A stretch of DNA of 64,000 nucleotides from Scilla litardierei. Lineage: Eukaryota; Streptophyta; Magnoliopsida; Asparagales; Asparagaceae. Made by a program: the position numbers and the translations under genes. Where the stretch lies: contig CM061139.1 in NCBI GenBank assembly GCA_030789695.1, positions 106,738,837 to 106,802,836 on the forward strand. The letters are read 5' to 3'. The notes beneath the pieces are model-generated. The model searched no databases and was not told the origin of the DNA. It worked only from the letters and a program-made list of their open reading frames with translations. Below are positions 23,937 to 35,596 of the stretch, piece by piece. Positions within the stretch are counted from its first letter, which is position 1, and the number at the start of each line of letters is the position of its first letter.

Positions 23937-25520
23937 TGACGTCCCCCGCGTTTTGTGCGTCAGGTGTGTGCAATATATAATTGGGGGCATAAGATTTAAA
24001 TATTTATAACCGCAAGCGCACGATGTTGTTGTGTGGCTTGGGGGGTCGAACTCAGGGAGGCGTGGTTGTGCTCGTGTCAAGAAGGATCGGATTCACCCTA
24101 TGGGCGAGCTAGCCCGAATCGGATGATGGGTTGTCACAGAAAATTGAATGCGAGGGATAAATAGTATAAAGGGAAAACCCAGGACTTTGGTTTCCACCCT
24201 ATCGTGCGATTCTCGCCGATACGGCCTACGGGTAGGATGACAATCGGAATTAGGGTCTAATGGTGAGACGTTGCCTCTAAGAGTGGTACCAGCATCCCAT
24301 GGACCCGATATTCTGGTCGGTGCCCAGGATGATACGTCGGACTTCCCGGGTTCGGTCAATGGGCATTCCCATGTCCATTAACACTGACCGACTCCGGGAG
24401 CACTAAGCTCGCAACGATAACTCCCAACATCTCATCCTGCCGCTCCTGCGCGCTAGGATTCGACGTCTACGCTAAGGGTGTGAGCTATGGCTAGTGAGTC
24501 AACCGCAAAGTTTATTCCCCCTGGCTCAACGGTCAAAGGCGGTATTTTTCCCACCGATGACAATAAAACACCCTGCGTAACCGATAGATTCCTTGTCCCT
24601 ATCGATTTCCTAGTCCTATGGACGCATCAGGGAGAACCCACGAAGGGGTTTCCACGAAAATCCCAGATTTGGGAACTACTCATACATATTTACTAAAAAG
24701 CAATCTAAATCAAAATCGGCCGTTAGAAACATGATCGGGCGATTGAAAAGTAGTAAGAGCAATGCAAATAACACTATATTAAAGTTTAACAAAGATCAGA
24801 CAACTTACTAATATCTGAAAAATTACAGCCGTCAAGAGATAGAAAAAACAGCAAAAAATACTCGTTTCTGGAAAACCTAGGGGTCATATATATAGAAAAC
24901 GATATCACCCGATCGGTTGAAAAGTCAACCGATCGGGTGACCTGCTTCGTTCTTTGGCAGCTCAGCATTGGACTTCACCCGGTCATACGGCACGGCCGGT
25001 TGAGGGTTGAAGCTGACCGGTTGGATCTTCGTGCCGTCGGGTGAACCGATCGGTTGAGCTCTCCGTGTCTTGGCTTCGGAGAATTGGCTACAGGTGAACC
25101 GATCGGGTGAAGGTCACCCGATCGATTGGCATTCAACATCAAATTCCAGAGAGTTGGCGCGTTATGAACCGGTCTCTAAACTGACCGGTTGACTTCCTGA
25201 CCGCTCTAGCTTGTGTCCGGGTAGTGCACGCGTGCATCACCCGATCGGTTGGAAGTGACCAACCGGTCGGGTGAGGGGCTGAAAGATGTGATCTTCGTCG
25301 TTTGACCCCCTGGATCACGCGTGACTCCTTCCGTTGCTCCGGGGACTCATGATATCGTCGTTTTATGTCCCCTACGCCGGCAAACTCCTGCAAACATACA
25401 AAAACACGGAAAAGTGAAAGAAAACAAGAAAACACGAGAAAACAAATACAAGACGACGGGAAATAGTGGAAAAGCACAGAAGAAAACGTGCGTGAATATA
25501 TGAAATATAAACGCACGTCA
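23937..25520 (-). repeat. 5' LTR of element D
   Basis: This 1,584-bp LTR has a U3 palindrome cluster at about 24905-25275 and a TATA-like catatatatag at 24885-24895 (minus sense). It ends ACGCACGTCA and is followed by the target duplication GACTT. Confidence 0.92.
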
Positions 25521-25697
25521 GACTTATCCCCCAACTCTACACTTGATGAGGGGACACCGATGAAAGCCCACGAGCATCAACAACCAAATCCAAGCGGCCT
25601 TCCCGGCAAGTTTGACGGGCGTATCTCACATGCGCCCAATATCACGTGCTAAATGAAAATCATGAGGGGTCGAGCTCATGACCTTAAACGAGCGCTT

Positions 25698-25715
25698 GTC
25701 GGGAGGCAACCCGAC
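25698..25715 (+). other. Conserved hairpin, loop AGGCAA (A)
   Basis: GTCGGG-AGGCAA-CCCGAC, preceded by GAGCGCTT. Compared with CATGGG...CCCATG in B and D, the three outer pairs are all changed and all still pair. Confidence 0.75.
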
Positions 25716-26014
25716 GGTTTCATATCATTTTTAGTTGATTTTTATTTTTATCTTAGATTTTCTTAGTGTTTAGAGTCTAGCGTCTATAAAAATCGTGACC
25801 AAACTGCCCCTGCTCATCCCCTGTCATCGTGACAACGGGCTTTATTTTTGATGACAGGAGATGGAGAACACGAGATCATTCATATGGAGGAGAGCCAAGG
25901 CAAGAGAGAGCGCTCCAGGAACGCGCTCAGGCCTCAGGAGAAGGCAGGGTGTGACTGGAGGAAGAAAAACAGAGAATAGAGCGAAAACAGAGAGCCGTTG
26001 CAGAAAACAAGATA

Positions 26015-26297
26015 CCACTCGGCCGAGTAACATATGTCACTCGGCCGAGAAAGACTCCATTCGGCCGAGTGGAGTACATATCAGGGAAGATCGTTCTGAC
26101 CAACTCTCTGTTATTTTTTGCGATTTACAGTATAATTTTTCACTCGGGCGAGTGACTTGTCACTCGGCCGAGTGAATCAAATACCATGCACGCTCTAAAA
26201 ATTGCCAAGTGGCTCTGCCACTCGGCCGAATGAAACTTATTCATTTGGCCGAGTGGGAGAAGCCACTCGGCCGAGTCGTAACATTCATATATATATG
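26015..26297 (+). promoter_or_regulatory. Internal promoter-like palindrome cluster upstream of the Athila ORF (A)
   Basis: About seven copies or close variants of CACTCGGCCGAGTG, the family 1 LTR palindrome, are followed by catatatatatgc as TATA-like box. The Athila ORF starts 524 bp further on. The spacer CCAACTCTCTGT also occurs in the U3 of solo LTR C, supporting common origin with U3. The order palindromes-TATA copies that of the LTR. Confidence 0.65.
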
Positions 26298-26820
26298 CGC
26301 TGCGGTTGTGCAAATTTCGAGAAAACCAAAATCCCCAAAATTTCGCCCAGCGCCCGAGCCCCTTCAGTTTCTAACGCCCGAATCACTTCACCCCTCGCCC
26401 CGCCGCCGCACGTCGACCGACGACCCAACGCCGACCGGCGCCAACGTCGCCCCTTCGCCGTACGCCGCCAGTGCCGCCCTCCCCCGCCACCGGTCACCCT
26501 CATTTCACCCGAAACTCGATTTTCTCCACCATTCTCCCATTTTGTATGCCCATTGCGCCCCAAACTCAAATCAACTCCTATATGTATCTGTTATCCCCTA
26601 CCTCCCCATGTATATTGATTATCATTCGCTGATTTTATTGTTTGTGTTTCAGGTTAGCTTGGGGGACCTTGGGGGAGCTTTTGGACGCACTCGGAGCCTC
26701 GCGGAGGAGGTGTTCTTATCACACATCAGATTTTGCTCTCGCGTCGTGCTCAGGTATACTCGTTCCATCATCTAGCACTTCGCATTTTTACTTGGGTAGT
26801 GGGCACGTCTCGCGGCACAT

Positions 26821-28810
26821 ATGTCGCCTCGCCTTAGACCACGCACCCGGGAGCCCGCCTCCAAGCGGAAGAAGTCAAGTGATCCTGGCTCCTCTTCCAC
26901 TAGGACGAACTCCCCTCCACCCAGCCCACCACCACCTACACAGCCGCCTCCTGTCGATCCCATTCCACCACCTGCACAGCCTGCCCCGGCGTTCGATGCG
27001 ATGGGGATTACGTTTCGAGATGACACCCAGCGCGCCAGATTCGAGCGTATCTCCCATCACTCGATCGTACCTACTAGGTTCGCACACCTCACCGACTTTG
27101 AGCGCCTAGGGGTTCTAGAGGGGCTACTCCAGTTGTACGACAATGTGGGTTGGCGTGATTTCTTGTCGGTGTCGGCGGACACTTATATCCACCCGACACT
27201 CGAGGTCTTCAGCTCTATTGAGCAGACCACTGGAGGATGCTCATTTTACCTGATGGATCAGGAGTGCCAGGTCACTCTTGACATGCTTCGAGCATTCTTC
27301 CAGTGGCCCGCTGTCCCTGACCCAGACCGCGCTTATGCTCCCACGCACATCCCACACCCGTCGTTCGACACCCACGCTTTCTGGACCCGGATTACATGAT
27401 CACCCCTCGCCTATGACCCTAGTAGGGCCAAGGCCTCTGCCATCATCCACCTTGCCTCCGCATTGCACAACACCTTATGGCGACCACTTTTCTTACGAGA
27501 TACGAGCCCGGGACATTGTCGACGCCAGAGCTCTACATGCTCTATGCGATGACACGTCCCAGGGTTTTTGAAGGAGCTGACGTTCTGGTCCCCGCTGTAG
27601 AGATTGATATCGCCAGTTGGTACATCGACCGCATCATTATTTCTGTCGACGCTCGTACGCCTATTTGCTACGGCGGTCTGATTACCCTCTTGGCTCTATT
27701 ATGCGGAGTCGACCTACCTGCTGACTTGCTTCGACCACCGGGCCCCACTTCACTATCGATAAACGTTATGGCCTGGATGAGGATGCTGCGTACTCATGGT
27801 CGTCAGCACTGGGTGTGGCTCCACGGTCATTTTGCTACTGATTACATGATTCTCCCTAGCCTGCTCGAACTCATATAGGACCCACGGGCGGAGATTGGAT
27901 TCCAGCGATGGATCTCCTCATCCCCGCCCCTTACGTACCAGAGCCCGAGGGTGCTCATCAGGAGCCCCTCATTCCACCCCAGGACCCCGTGATCCCTCAG
28001 CCTGCACATGACCCGTCTGCACCTCCTGACACCTCTGTCCACACTTCTGTTAGTGTCGGGAGCTCTTTTGCTGAGTCCTCGTCCACCACCGCCACCACCT
28101 CTGTGCCCATTTCTGTCGATCCCATTTCCGCTGCTAGCCCTGAGCGTCCCACTACCATTTTAAAGAGCGGTGATATCTCCTTTACTGCCGCAGTGGCGGC
28201 CCTTTCCTCACTTTTGTTCTCGACTCCCTGGGGAGTCGCTTTCTGTGCCCTTCACGGCCACCCCAACCGTTGACCCGTCTGTCCCCACTGTCGCTATTTT
28301 CTCTGAGAGTGTCGTGACGTTTGTCCCCACTTCTGTGTCACTGACCTCTCTGCCCGCCTCGTCGTCCGATTTCACTCCAGCTTCTGCTGCTGCTCCTTCC
28401 TCGTCTACCTTGCCTGTGTCTCAGCCCCATACAGAGGCCGAGCGACACTTAGCGAGCACAGCACCCAAGCACCACCCCATAGCTGCACCCATCCTTTACG
28501 GCGGCCTGTGAGACAGCCCCGTTCTTCACCTGTTCGACCTGTTAGACCCTCTGCTCCACCTTCCCCCGACACCCTAGTTCAGAGCATTCGCGCTCTTGAG
28601 GGGGTAGTCAGTGGACCCCGAGGAGACTTTAGGGCTCTCTCCGCCACCGTCAGTGCAGTCCAGACCCGCGTCGCCATACTTCCTAGTATTCATGCTTGCT
28701 TGAATCAGATTCTTGTGCCTCTGACTCTGCCACCCACACCCACCCAGCAGCCACCACGCCCGCCACCACCTCCTCCACAGGACGGTGCTGGTGCACCCCC
28801 ACCCCCTTAG
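26821..28810 (+). pseudogene. Athila ORF / env-like protein of element A
   Basis: The ATG at 26821 opens a protein with a basic N-terminus (PRLRPRTREPASKRKK), a Pro-rich linker, and a central domain with IHPTLEVFSSIEQTTGG, VTLDMLRAFFQWP and SRAKASAIIHLASALHNTLW. A TGA at 27397-27399 fits CGA to TGA. A frameshift near 27490 moves the domain end (CYGGLITLLALLCGVDLP) into another frame, and a further shift near 27880 precedes a Ser/Pro/Thr-rich stretch. The last part (28508-28810) has the heptad-like segment SIRALEGVVSGPRGDFRALS and a poly-Pro tail. No clear signal peptide or membrane span is visible, so envelope function is not supported. Confidence 0.78.
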
Positions 28811-30690
28811 GCACACACTGGATGCCTTCGACATTTTTGCTATCGATATGTTGGATACTTTTTGTGAGCCTGCTGATTTTTCACCCCTCCTCCACACACT
28901 GTTTTGTTCACCTTATGGTCCTATCTGCATATATCTGTTTGGGAGAGAGGGAGTTCTTTTTGGGGACACTCATATTTGCATTATGTTGATCTCTGCATGC
29001 ACCACCCGCATTCTCATATCATTTTCTTTCATTTTTTCCATCATGCATACATCCTCACCCACCCCACCCATATTTTGTCTCTCGATGTGCCACACTTTGC
29101 ACATTGAGGACACTGTGCACTTTAGCTTGGGGGAGTGAGTTCTCACACTTTTCATTTTTTTGTCAGCTTTTATTTTTATTTTCCCACCTTTTCTTCGTTT
29201 TTACACCCATTTTCACCCACTTTTTCCTTTATTATCATGCATCACGTTTTTTCTATTTCTTGAGTGTGCTGCATTGTACAGTAGTAGTTTTCATTTTCTT
29301 TTTATCCTTATTTCTTTCATCTTTTTGCTAGAGATGAATTTTCTATGATGGTGATGACGTGGTATTAGCTTATCTCTATATGCATATTACTTTGTCATGC
29401 CATAGTTTTTATTTTAGATATCATATGCTATGTCTTGCTATGCATTTGAGATAGTAACCCGCACTTTCATGTATGAATATGGATGAAATTCTTTTATTAG
29501 CTGAATCTGATGATTTATATGTATACTCTTTGTAGAAAACACACCAAGCTTCACGCATTGATTGCTTATATCTGGAGTACTGCTTTCCTTTCTTATATCA
29601 CTTCTTATTGCATGAAAGCTGTACGCTTCACTTTAAGGTTGAATGAATGTATGTTAGGTTGATATAACGGGATTAGTTTACTTTCTAAGATTAAACTGAG
29701 TAGATTACATTGTTCTGCTGAAAGTTGCCGTGCACGTCATATAGAGTAAACCGAGTGTTACATATATTTCTTTCTCCACATATCTTGAACATTATTTCTA
29801 TACTTATATTCATTGGTGAATCTCCCTTTAGCTATTCTATCATTGGCATTTCCCCCGCCATTAAATTCCATGCTCCAATTCCCTAAAATCAAAAAGAAAA
29901 TATATATATAAGAATATCTTTCTATCTTTTGATTTGGGATCTCAGATGTATATATGCTTTTTTTTAAAAAAAAGAGAAAAAAATAAATAAAAAAAGGAAA
30001 AGAAAAGAAAAGAGAAGAAGCTTATACATAATCCCATATCATACTCTTTCTCTCTTTCTTCCCTCTTTTGTTTTCATTTTTATTGGAGCTTCAAAAATGG
30101 GGAATGTACTTATTGATTTACTTATGCCATCACGCTTATAGATAATCTTGGGGGAGAGGATCCAATGATGTGTGAGAGAGTGACTACTTGACTGTGCATG
30201 ACAACCTAAGCTAGGTAATTTTCTATACTCTGTGAGATTACTGAAAGTTTTACGAAATCCGGGAATTGAAACATTTCACGAAAACCATACCTTTCTATTC
30301 TTATTGATCCATGATGTGTGATATCTCTTATACTCGAAATAGAAAGCATTCAATTGAAAAGTATGTGGTCTATGATTATGTATACCGCTTTAGATGCTTC
30401 AGACGATGTTAATTCTAGAACGATTCCATATTTCATGTTACTTTGATATTCTCGGGTTTTCTATTTTGAACGCATCCATATGACTGTGATATCGAGATGA
30501 AAGTCTTTGGCATGCGTTTTATATTCGATGTATGCTGTATGAGTAAGCAAGGCCCACGTCCTGAGAAAAAGATCTAGCACCTCTATCTTTGCTTTCTTTC
30601 TTTATTTTCTATCTCTTCCGTTTTTTCTTTTTATTATTTTTCCCGTCAGGTTCGCCTTTTACTTATCTTCCTCGAGGACGAGTAAGAGGT
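28811..30690 (+). other. 3' untranslated region of element A
   Basis: Noncoding, pyrimidine-rich then A-rich (about 29880-30010). The hairpin GCACATTG-AGGA-CACTGTGC (one mismatch) lies at 29099-29118 and is followed by TAGCTTGGGGGAG at 29123-29135. A second hairpin, TTCCTCG-AGGA-CGAGTAA, is at 30668-30685, just before the polypurine tract. Parts align with the 3' UTR of F. Confidence 0.75.
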
Positions 30691-30705
30691 AAGCTTGGAG
30701 GATTT
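30691..30705 (+). other. Polypurine tract of element A
   Basis: AAGCTTGGAGGATTTT-type tract abutting the 3' LTR. One G of the usual AAGCTTGGGGGA core is changed to A. Confidence 0.82.
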
Positions 30706-32482
30706 TGATCAGTCCATATTTTATACCTTTTTTCTTCATGTTTGCATGCCGTTTTGATCACCCATATCGCGTTTTTCACGATTATTCGACAATATTCCGA
30801 TGCTTTTCACTATTTCTTCTTTTTGTCGTATTTCAGGAAGTATGGAGCGATTTGGAGCGAATTTGAGATCAAGGGATTTGCAAGCGCTTAGGAGTGTTAC
30901 CCACGGCTCATTTGAGGGATTACCAGCAATGAAGGATGAGCGGAAGAAGGAGGAAATCAATAGGAGCGACGAGGAGGCAAAAAGAAGAAGAAACAGGCAT
31001 TTCAGCACACCACTCGGCCGAGTATAACAGCCACTTGGCCGAACAAGAAGTCCCACTCGGCTGGCCAAAACGGATACGCACACGGTGTTTTTAGCGTATA
31101 CTCGGTCGAACGAAGAAAGCCTACTCGGCCGAGTGAGAAAGCTCACTCGCCCAAGTGGTACATGGAAATTGTCCAGAGAAAGGCCAGAAATACTGGAATT
31201 TTCAGAGATCCTGACGAAGCCCCACTCGGCCGAACGATATAGCTACTCGACCGAATGAATAAGTCTACTCAGCCGAGCCATCCCCCGAAGACAGACCCTG
31301 AAACATCCGAAGTTACTGTTTTTTACAGGGTTTGTCACTCGGCCGAGTGACAAGGGTCACTCGGCCGAGTGATACGCTCCGCCAGCTGCTAGGGTTGCGA
31401 TTTCTGGGCTGCGCAGGGGCAGTTTGGTCACGATTTTTTGGACGTTTTAGAGGGTATTTAAACCCAGTTTTTGCCCTAGTTTAGAGGGCTTTTGAACAAT
31501 TAATTTTTAGACTTTCTTTTAGGATTTTGACGGCTACTCTTTGTGAAATCTCAGCTGGAGATCGTCGGCGATTACATTGGTTTGTCTATTTCTATTAAAA
31601 ACTTGATTTTTATGCATTATTTCTCTTTTGCAATGAATTGTGCTGAGATTATTGTTGATTTTTCCGAGATTTGCATGATGCTTAGTGAGTAGTGCCGTCG
31701 TCCTATGGCGTAGGGATGAACCCTATGTACCCTATTTCTAAATTGTGACGAATTTGTAGAATTGTTGCTAGAATTGATTAAGGTTAGGTTGTGATCAATT
31801 GATTACGGATAGCTAGAAATTCATATCGATTGGGATTTGCAAGAGATTGGATCCCAATTGATAGGAAGGCCAAGATATTCGATTTAGATTGACAATTGGA
31901 TTTCCCTAGATTTGGTTTGCTAGAGATTGGACTAAAGCTAGGATTTTTAATTGTGATTCTATGCTAATATCCGTTTGCAAGAGATTGGACGGATATGAAC
32001 TATCATAACCTAGGTTGTAGCTTGAGTTTGTATGAGAGTGGGCTCGAGATACGATTGAACAATGATGTCGTTCATCAGGCTAGCTGCTTAGGCTAGGGTT
32101 TGCACGAGAGTGTGCTCTATCCTAGGTTTTCTATAGACTGGCAATAGCGCGAGAGCATGAGCTTGGTTCTACATTAAGTTACGACTAGTTCACCTATATT
32201 CAAGCTTAGCAACAATGAAACTTATGAATCACATGGATGAGAGATGGTCCATAGTGGGGAGTCCCTATCCCTAGACGTTTTATTATATTGATATTTCTCT
32301 TGATACTTGAACGATTGTGGTTGTTATACCCAGAAATATTCTTGATTCTTTTGATAGCTAGGTGATCAGAAAAAAAGACACAGTCATTTGTCCTCCCTGA
32401 GTTCGATACCCGCTCACCGCTACACCGTGAGCTTGCGGTAAAACTACAAGTCGTTTTTCAGGTATACATCCGGGCGCGATCA
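30706..32482 (+). repeat. 3' LTR of element A
   Basis: This 1,777-bp LTR starts TGATCAGTCCATATTTTATA and ends CGGGCGCGATCA. The U3 cluster of CACTCGGCCGAGTG palindromes, many degenerate, lies at 31012-31372. The TATA-like tatttaaa is at 31455-31462. U5 repeats of TTTGCAAGAGATTGG are at about 31827, 31916, 31973, 32026 and 32098. The following five bases, GTGTT, would be the target duplication, whose partner is outside the window. Confidence 0.92.
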
Positions 32483-33031
32483 GTGTTGACATGCGGGACT
32501 CCTATAAGAGACTCGAAGAACGGAATGCAAAGGACCAAATTCTGGATACTGGACACACAGGTATTCCGAATCTCCACACACCTCTCTTCCACCTTACATT
32601 TCTCCTCTATAGCTCGGCCTGAGAACTCGTGCCTGGTCTCTCCAAGAACCAAGTTCGGTTCCACCGAAACACTTCTCAGTCAAGATCTGACTTAGGCATC
32701 TAAGGGGACTTGGTCAGAAGCGAGGTCCGACCCCCTGATGACTTCTTCATTGTGCAGATTGGATGAGACATCTCCCCGCCAAATATTCCCTTCGGCATCC
32801 GATCGATTGGCCTCAAGATTCCTTAACCAAGAGTCCGCTCGGCCTATCTACCCGGAGGCTACTGTCGTGCTGAAGCTTCCCTTTCGGTGTGCTAACACTC
32901 GGATCTGTGCATTCTCGCCCCGAAGCTTGCCCGTCCGATCGATTCCAAAGTTCTCCCATGTCCTCCACATCAGCACGGACCTTTGAACCTCCGTACTATG
33001 AATCAGTGGTGAAAAAACACCCTGAAATATC
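32483..33031 (+). repeat. Probable 5' LTR tail of element E
   Basis: Noncoding sequence between the insertion point of A and the primer-like motif. It has no partner LTR in the window, so the assignment rests on position only. Confidence 0.45.
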
Positions 33032-33051
33032 TGGCACTGTCTGTGGAAACG
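33032..33051 (+). other. Degenerate primer-binding site of element E
   Basis: TGGCACTGTCTGTGGAAACG looks like a mutated form of the TGGCGCCGTCTGTGGGAA motif common just inside Tat-type LTRs. Two or three bases differ. Confidence 0.5.
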
Positions 33052-33831
33052 AGATCATCACCCACGTCATCCACAATAACCAACATGGACCAACACAACG
33101 ACAGGGGGCCCACACACCGCCCATCCACAAGGAGGGCGACTATGTGCCGCCCAAGGCCAGATATAGCCGATTTACTGAAGAGACCGATGACTCGCGTTCA
33201 GTAAGCTGCGAATAGTTCTTCCTTTTTGCCAATGAAATGAACACCAACTTCTAGACACTGGTGACGGCTGTCTAACAACTCGTAGGCCCACAACACCTCT
33301 TCGAGGGAAACTTGGCAGGGCTTCTCGACCGCCCGGGGGCACGCTCCCTACTGCGCTCGACCGTGGTCGCAAACCACGGTGGGAGAAGAACGAACCATGA
33401 GCGATGGTTCACCTTGCTGAACTTCTCTCCAACACGGTCTCAGACCCCCACCTCCCTTCGAAATGATGGGAGACAAAGAACTGAATGGACTGGGGACGAG
33501 CCGATTGTGGCCTCGTCCAAGCAATCCCGCTCGACCCGAGGGCAGTCGTACAGCTGCCCGGCCACTGAGGACCGACGGGGATGAAGCAGGAGCCCAAGTC
33601 GAAAGAGGCAGAGGAGTCATGAGAAACACCGCCGAAGGGAGAACGCTCGACGACCAACATCAATTCCCAATCAGGACGGTCACAGGGGTAGTCCCTCCCA
33701 CACCTTCGCTAATCTGCCTAAACCACCCAAACGCCAGGGCCAAGCACCACCGGGCCAGGTCACCCTAAAAACCCCACAGATGACCGCTGCCAACTGATGG
33801 GAATATCACCATCGCACGGGTACCCTCTAGG

Positions 33832-34830
33832 TTCAAGGTTCCTATACTAGAGAAGTATGACAGTACGGGGGACCTCCAAGAACACATCTAAGATTACAAG
33901 GGCATCATGGAGTTCCAAGGGGCCAACGACGCCCTACTCTGCCAAGGCTTCTATACCACCCTCCAGAATTCAGCAATGGAGTGGTATAACTACCTCCCTG
34001 GTCAGTCCATTGGCAACATTCGGGACCTGTCCTGGATCTTCTACAACCAGTTCATGGCGGGGCAATGGAGAAAGCCGAGCTCGGACCTCTTGTTCAATAT
34101 AGTGCAGATGCCAGGTGAGACTCTGAGGGGCTACATAAAGCACTTCAATGCCCAAAGGCTGAACATGGAAAGTTTCCCCTAAGTGGTCATAATAACGGAT
34201 CTGAAGAATGGACTCCAACACAAGGGCTTGAAGAAATCACTACATCAGGACCCCCTCAAGGGCCTCGACCAGGTCTTAACTCGGGCGGAGAGATTTATGC
34301 TGAAAGAAGAAGCCCTGGCTGTAGAAGAAGAAGGTCCCCCACAGGGGCCAAAAAGAACTCAAAGCACAACGAAGGCATGCGCCGTGAGCCGGAGGACCAC
34401 AAGCGAGAAAGGAACCCCAAGGGGAGAACACACAAATGAGAGGCAGTGCCTGCCAAGCTAAATGGAACCCGAGACGTCGTCTTGACATAGGCTCAAAAGG
34501 AAGGCCACATCAATAAGCCGCCCTAAGGATGAAGGGCAGCCAACGAGACGAAAAGAAGTATTGAAAATATCACAAGGACACCGAATACGACACCGACGAT
34601 TGCTGGCATCTAAAGAAAGACATTGACTAGCCGATCGACTGAGGGTTATTGAAGAACTTCGTCGATGCTCCGAAGGCAGGTTCTGGAGAAGGCACTTCTA
34701 GGCAAGACGATAAAAGGAAGAAGGTGAACATCATCCAGATCCCACTTTGCATAATTGAGTTGGGGCCCAACTGCAGGGACAAGGTCTACGAGCAAGGCAA
34801 CCTCCCACTCTTCCCCACACCAGACAAGTG
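33832..34830 (+). pseudogene. gag: Tat-type gag remnant of element E
   Basis: One frame from about 33832 encodes PILEKYDSTGDLQEHI, a stop, then DYKGIMEFQGANDALLCQGF, AMEWYNYLPGQSIGNIRDLSWIFYNQFMA and ETLRGYIKHFNAQRL, the standard gypsy gag core. In-frame stops lie at 33889, 34180 and 34459; the second fits CAA to TAA. Further on (34560-34830, another frame) is KYHKDTEYDTDDCWHLKKDI, the conserved C-terminal gag motif of Tat elements that precedes protease. No protease or RT follows before the tandem array. Confidence 0.78.
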
Positions 34831-34987
34831 ATGCTTGCCCACCGTTATCTTATCTTCTTTATGTCTTCAAGATCAAAGATGTACCTTTCCTTTTTCTAAA
34901 TGAAAAATACGAACGAGAGTTCTTGCGCACAACCATTTGTCCCTGAAAACTGAAACGACCTCTTAGTGGATCTAACACCACTGTTGG

Positions 34988-35596
34988 AACCGACTATTCG
35001 GTCGACCGTAAGGCTGGGGCAACTCCCCCAGCAGGCCGATCATTCGATCGACCGTAAGGCTGGGGACAACTCCCCCAGCAGGCCGATTACTTGTCGATCT
35101 TAAGGCTGGGGCAACTCTCCCAGCAGGCTGACTATTAGGTCGGCCGTAAGGCTGGGGGAAACTCCCTTAGCATGCTAATCATACGGTCGACCGTAAGGCT
35201 GGGGACAACTACCCCAGTAGGCCGATCATAAGATCGACCATAATGCTGAGGGAAACTCCCCCATCAGGCCGATCATTCGATCGGTCGTAAGGCTGGGGAC
35301 AACTCCCCCATCAGGCCGATCATTCGATCGACTAGAAGGCTGGGGGTAACTCCCCCAGCAGGCTGATCATTTGATCGCCCGTAAGGCTGGGGGCATCTTC
35401 CCCAGCAGGACGATTACTTGTCGACCAAAAGGGTGGGGGTATCTTCCCCAGTAGGCCGATGATTCGATCGACAGTAAGGCTGGGGCAACTCCCCCAGCAG
35501 GCCAATCATTTGTTGAATGTAAGACTGGGGACAACTCAGCCAGCAGGTCGATCATTAGATCGACCGTAAGCATAGCGGTAGCTCCCCCAGCAGGCC
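34988..35596. repeat. 46-47 bp tandem array, left part (13 units)
   Basis: Thirteen units share the form GTAAGGCTGGGG...AACTCCCCCAGCAGGCCGAT followed by a TCGACC-type end. Within each unit GCTGGGG pairs with CCCCAGC to give a small hairpin. The array is cut at 35596 by the insertion of F. Confidence 0.92.

Larger units (their letters stand above)
17254..25520 (-). mobile_element. Pol-less Athila-type element D (minus strand)
   Basis: Second copy of the B family: LTRs of 1,585 and 1,584 bp, perfect duplication GACTT, tRNA-Asp primer site, gag-protease, hairpin, internal palindrome cluster, shortened Athila ORF, 3' UTR and polypurine tract. Like B it has no RT, RNase H or integrase. It has lost about 1.08 kb of gag relative to B and most of the Athila ORF. 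Its gag-protease frame has fewer lesions than that of B. Confidence 0.92.
25521..26820 (+). other. Linker between integrase and Athila ORF in element A
   Basis: This noncoding segment resumes A after D. It holds the AGGCAA hairpin (25698-25715), the internal palindrome cluster (26015-26278), a TATA-like box (26284-26296) and a TAGCTTGGGGGA tract (26655-26666). A possible short leader intron, GT at 26584 to AG at 26652 with a T-rich acceptor, is weak evidence for a separate transcript. Confidence 0.7.
1..32482 (+). mobile_element. Athila-type Ty3/gypsy element A (5' end outside window)
   Basis: Element A runs from its 5' LTR tail (1-507) to its 3' LTR (30706-32482) and is split by B (2851-15673) and D (17254-25520), each flanked by a perfect 5-bp target duplication. 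Its own pieces in order are primer site, unknown accessory ORF, RT and RNase H, integrase, linker with hairpin and internal palindrome array, Athila ORF, 3' UTR, polypurine tract and 3' LTR. The FMDDF reverse transcriptase motif, tRNA-Asp primer site and downstream Athila ORF place it in the Athila clade. It has no gag and no protease. Stops and frameshifts make it non-autonomous now. Confidence 0.88.

Noticed and set aside
31012..31372. Palindrome cluster considered as a host gene enhancer or a MITE
   Set aside because: It lies inside a bounded LTR with matching copies in C and F and upstream of the LTR's own TATA box; there are no terminal inverted repeats or separate target duplication.
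34988..35596. Tandem array considered as a CRISPR array
   Set aside because: Units are contiguous without unique spacers, there are no cas genes, and the context is a plant retrotransposon.
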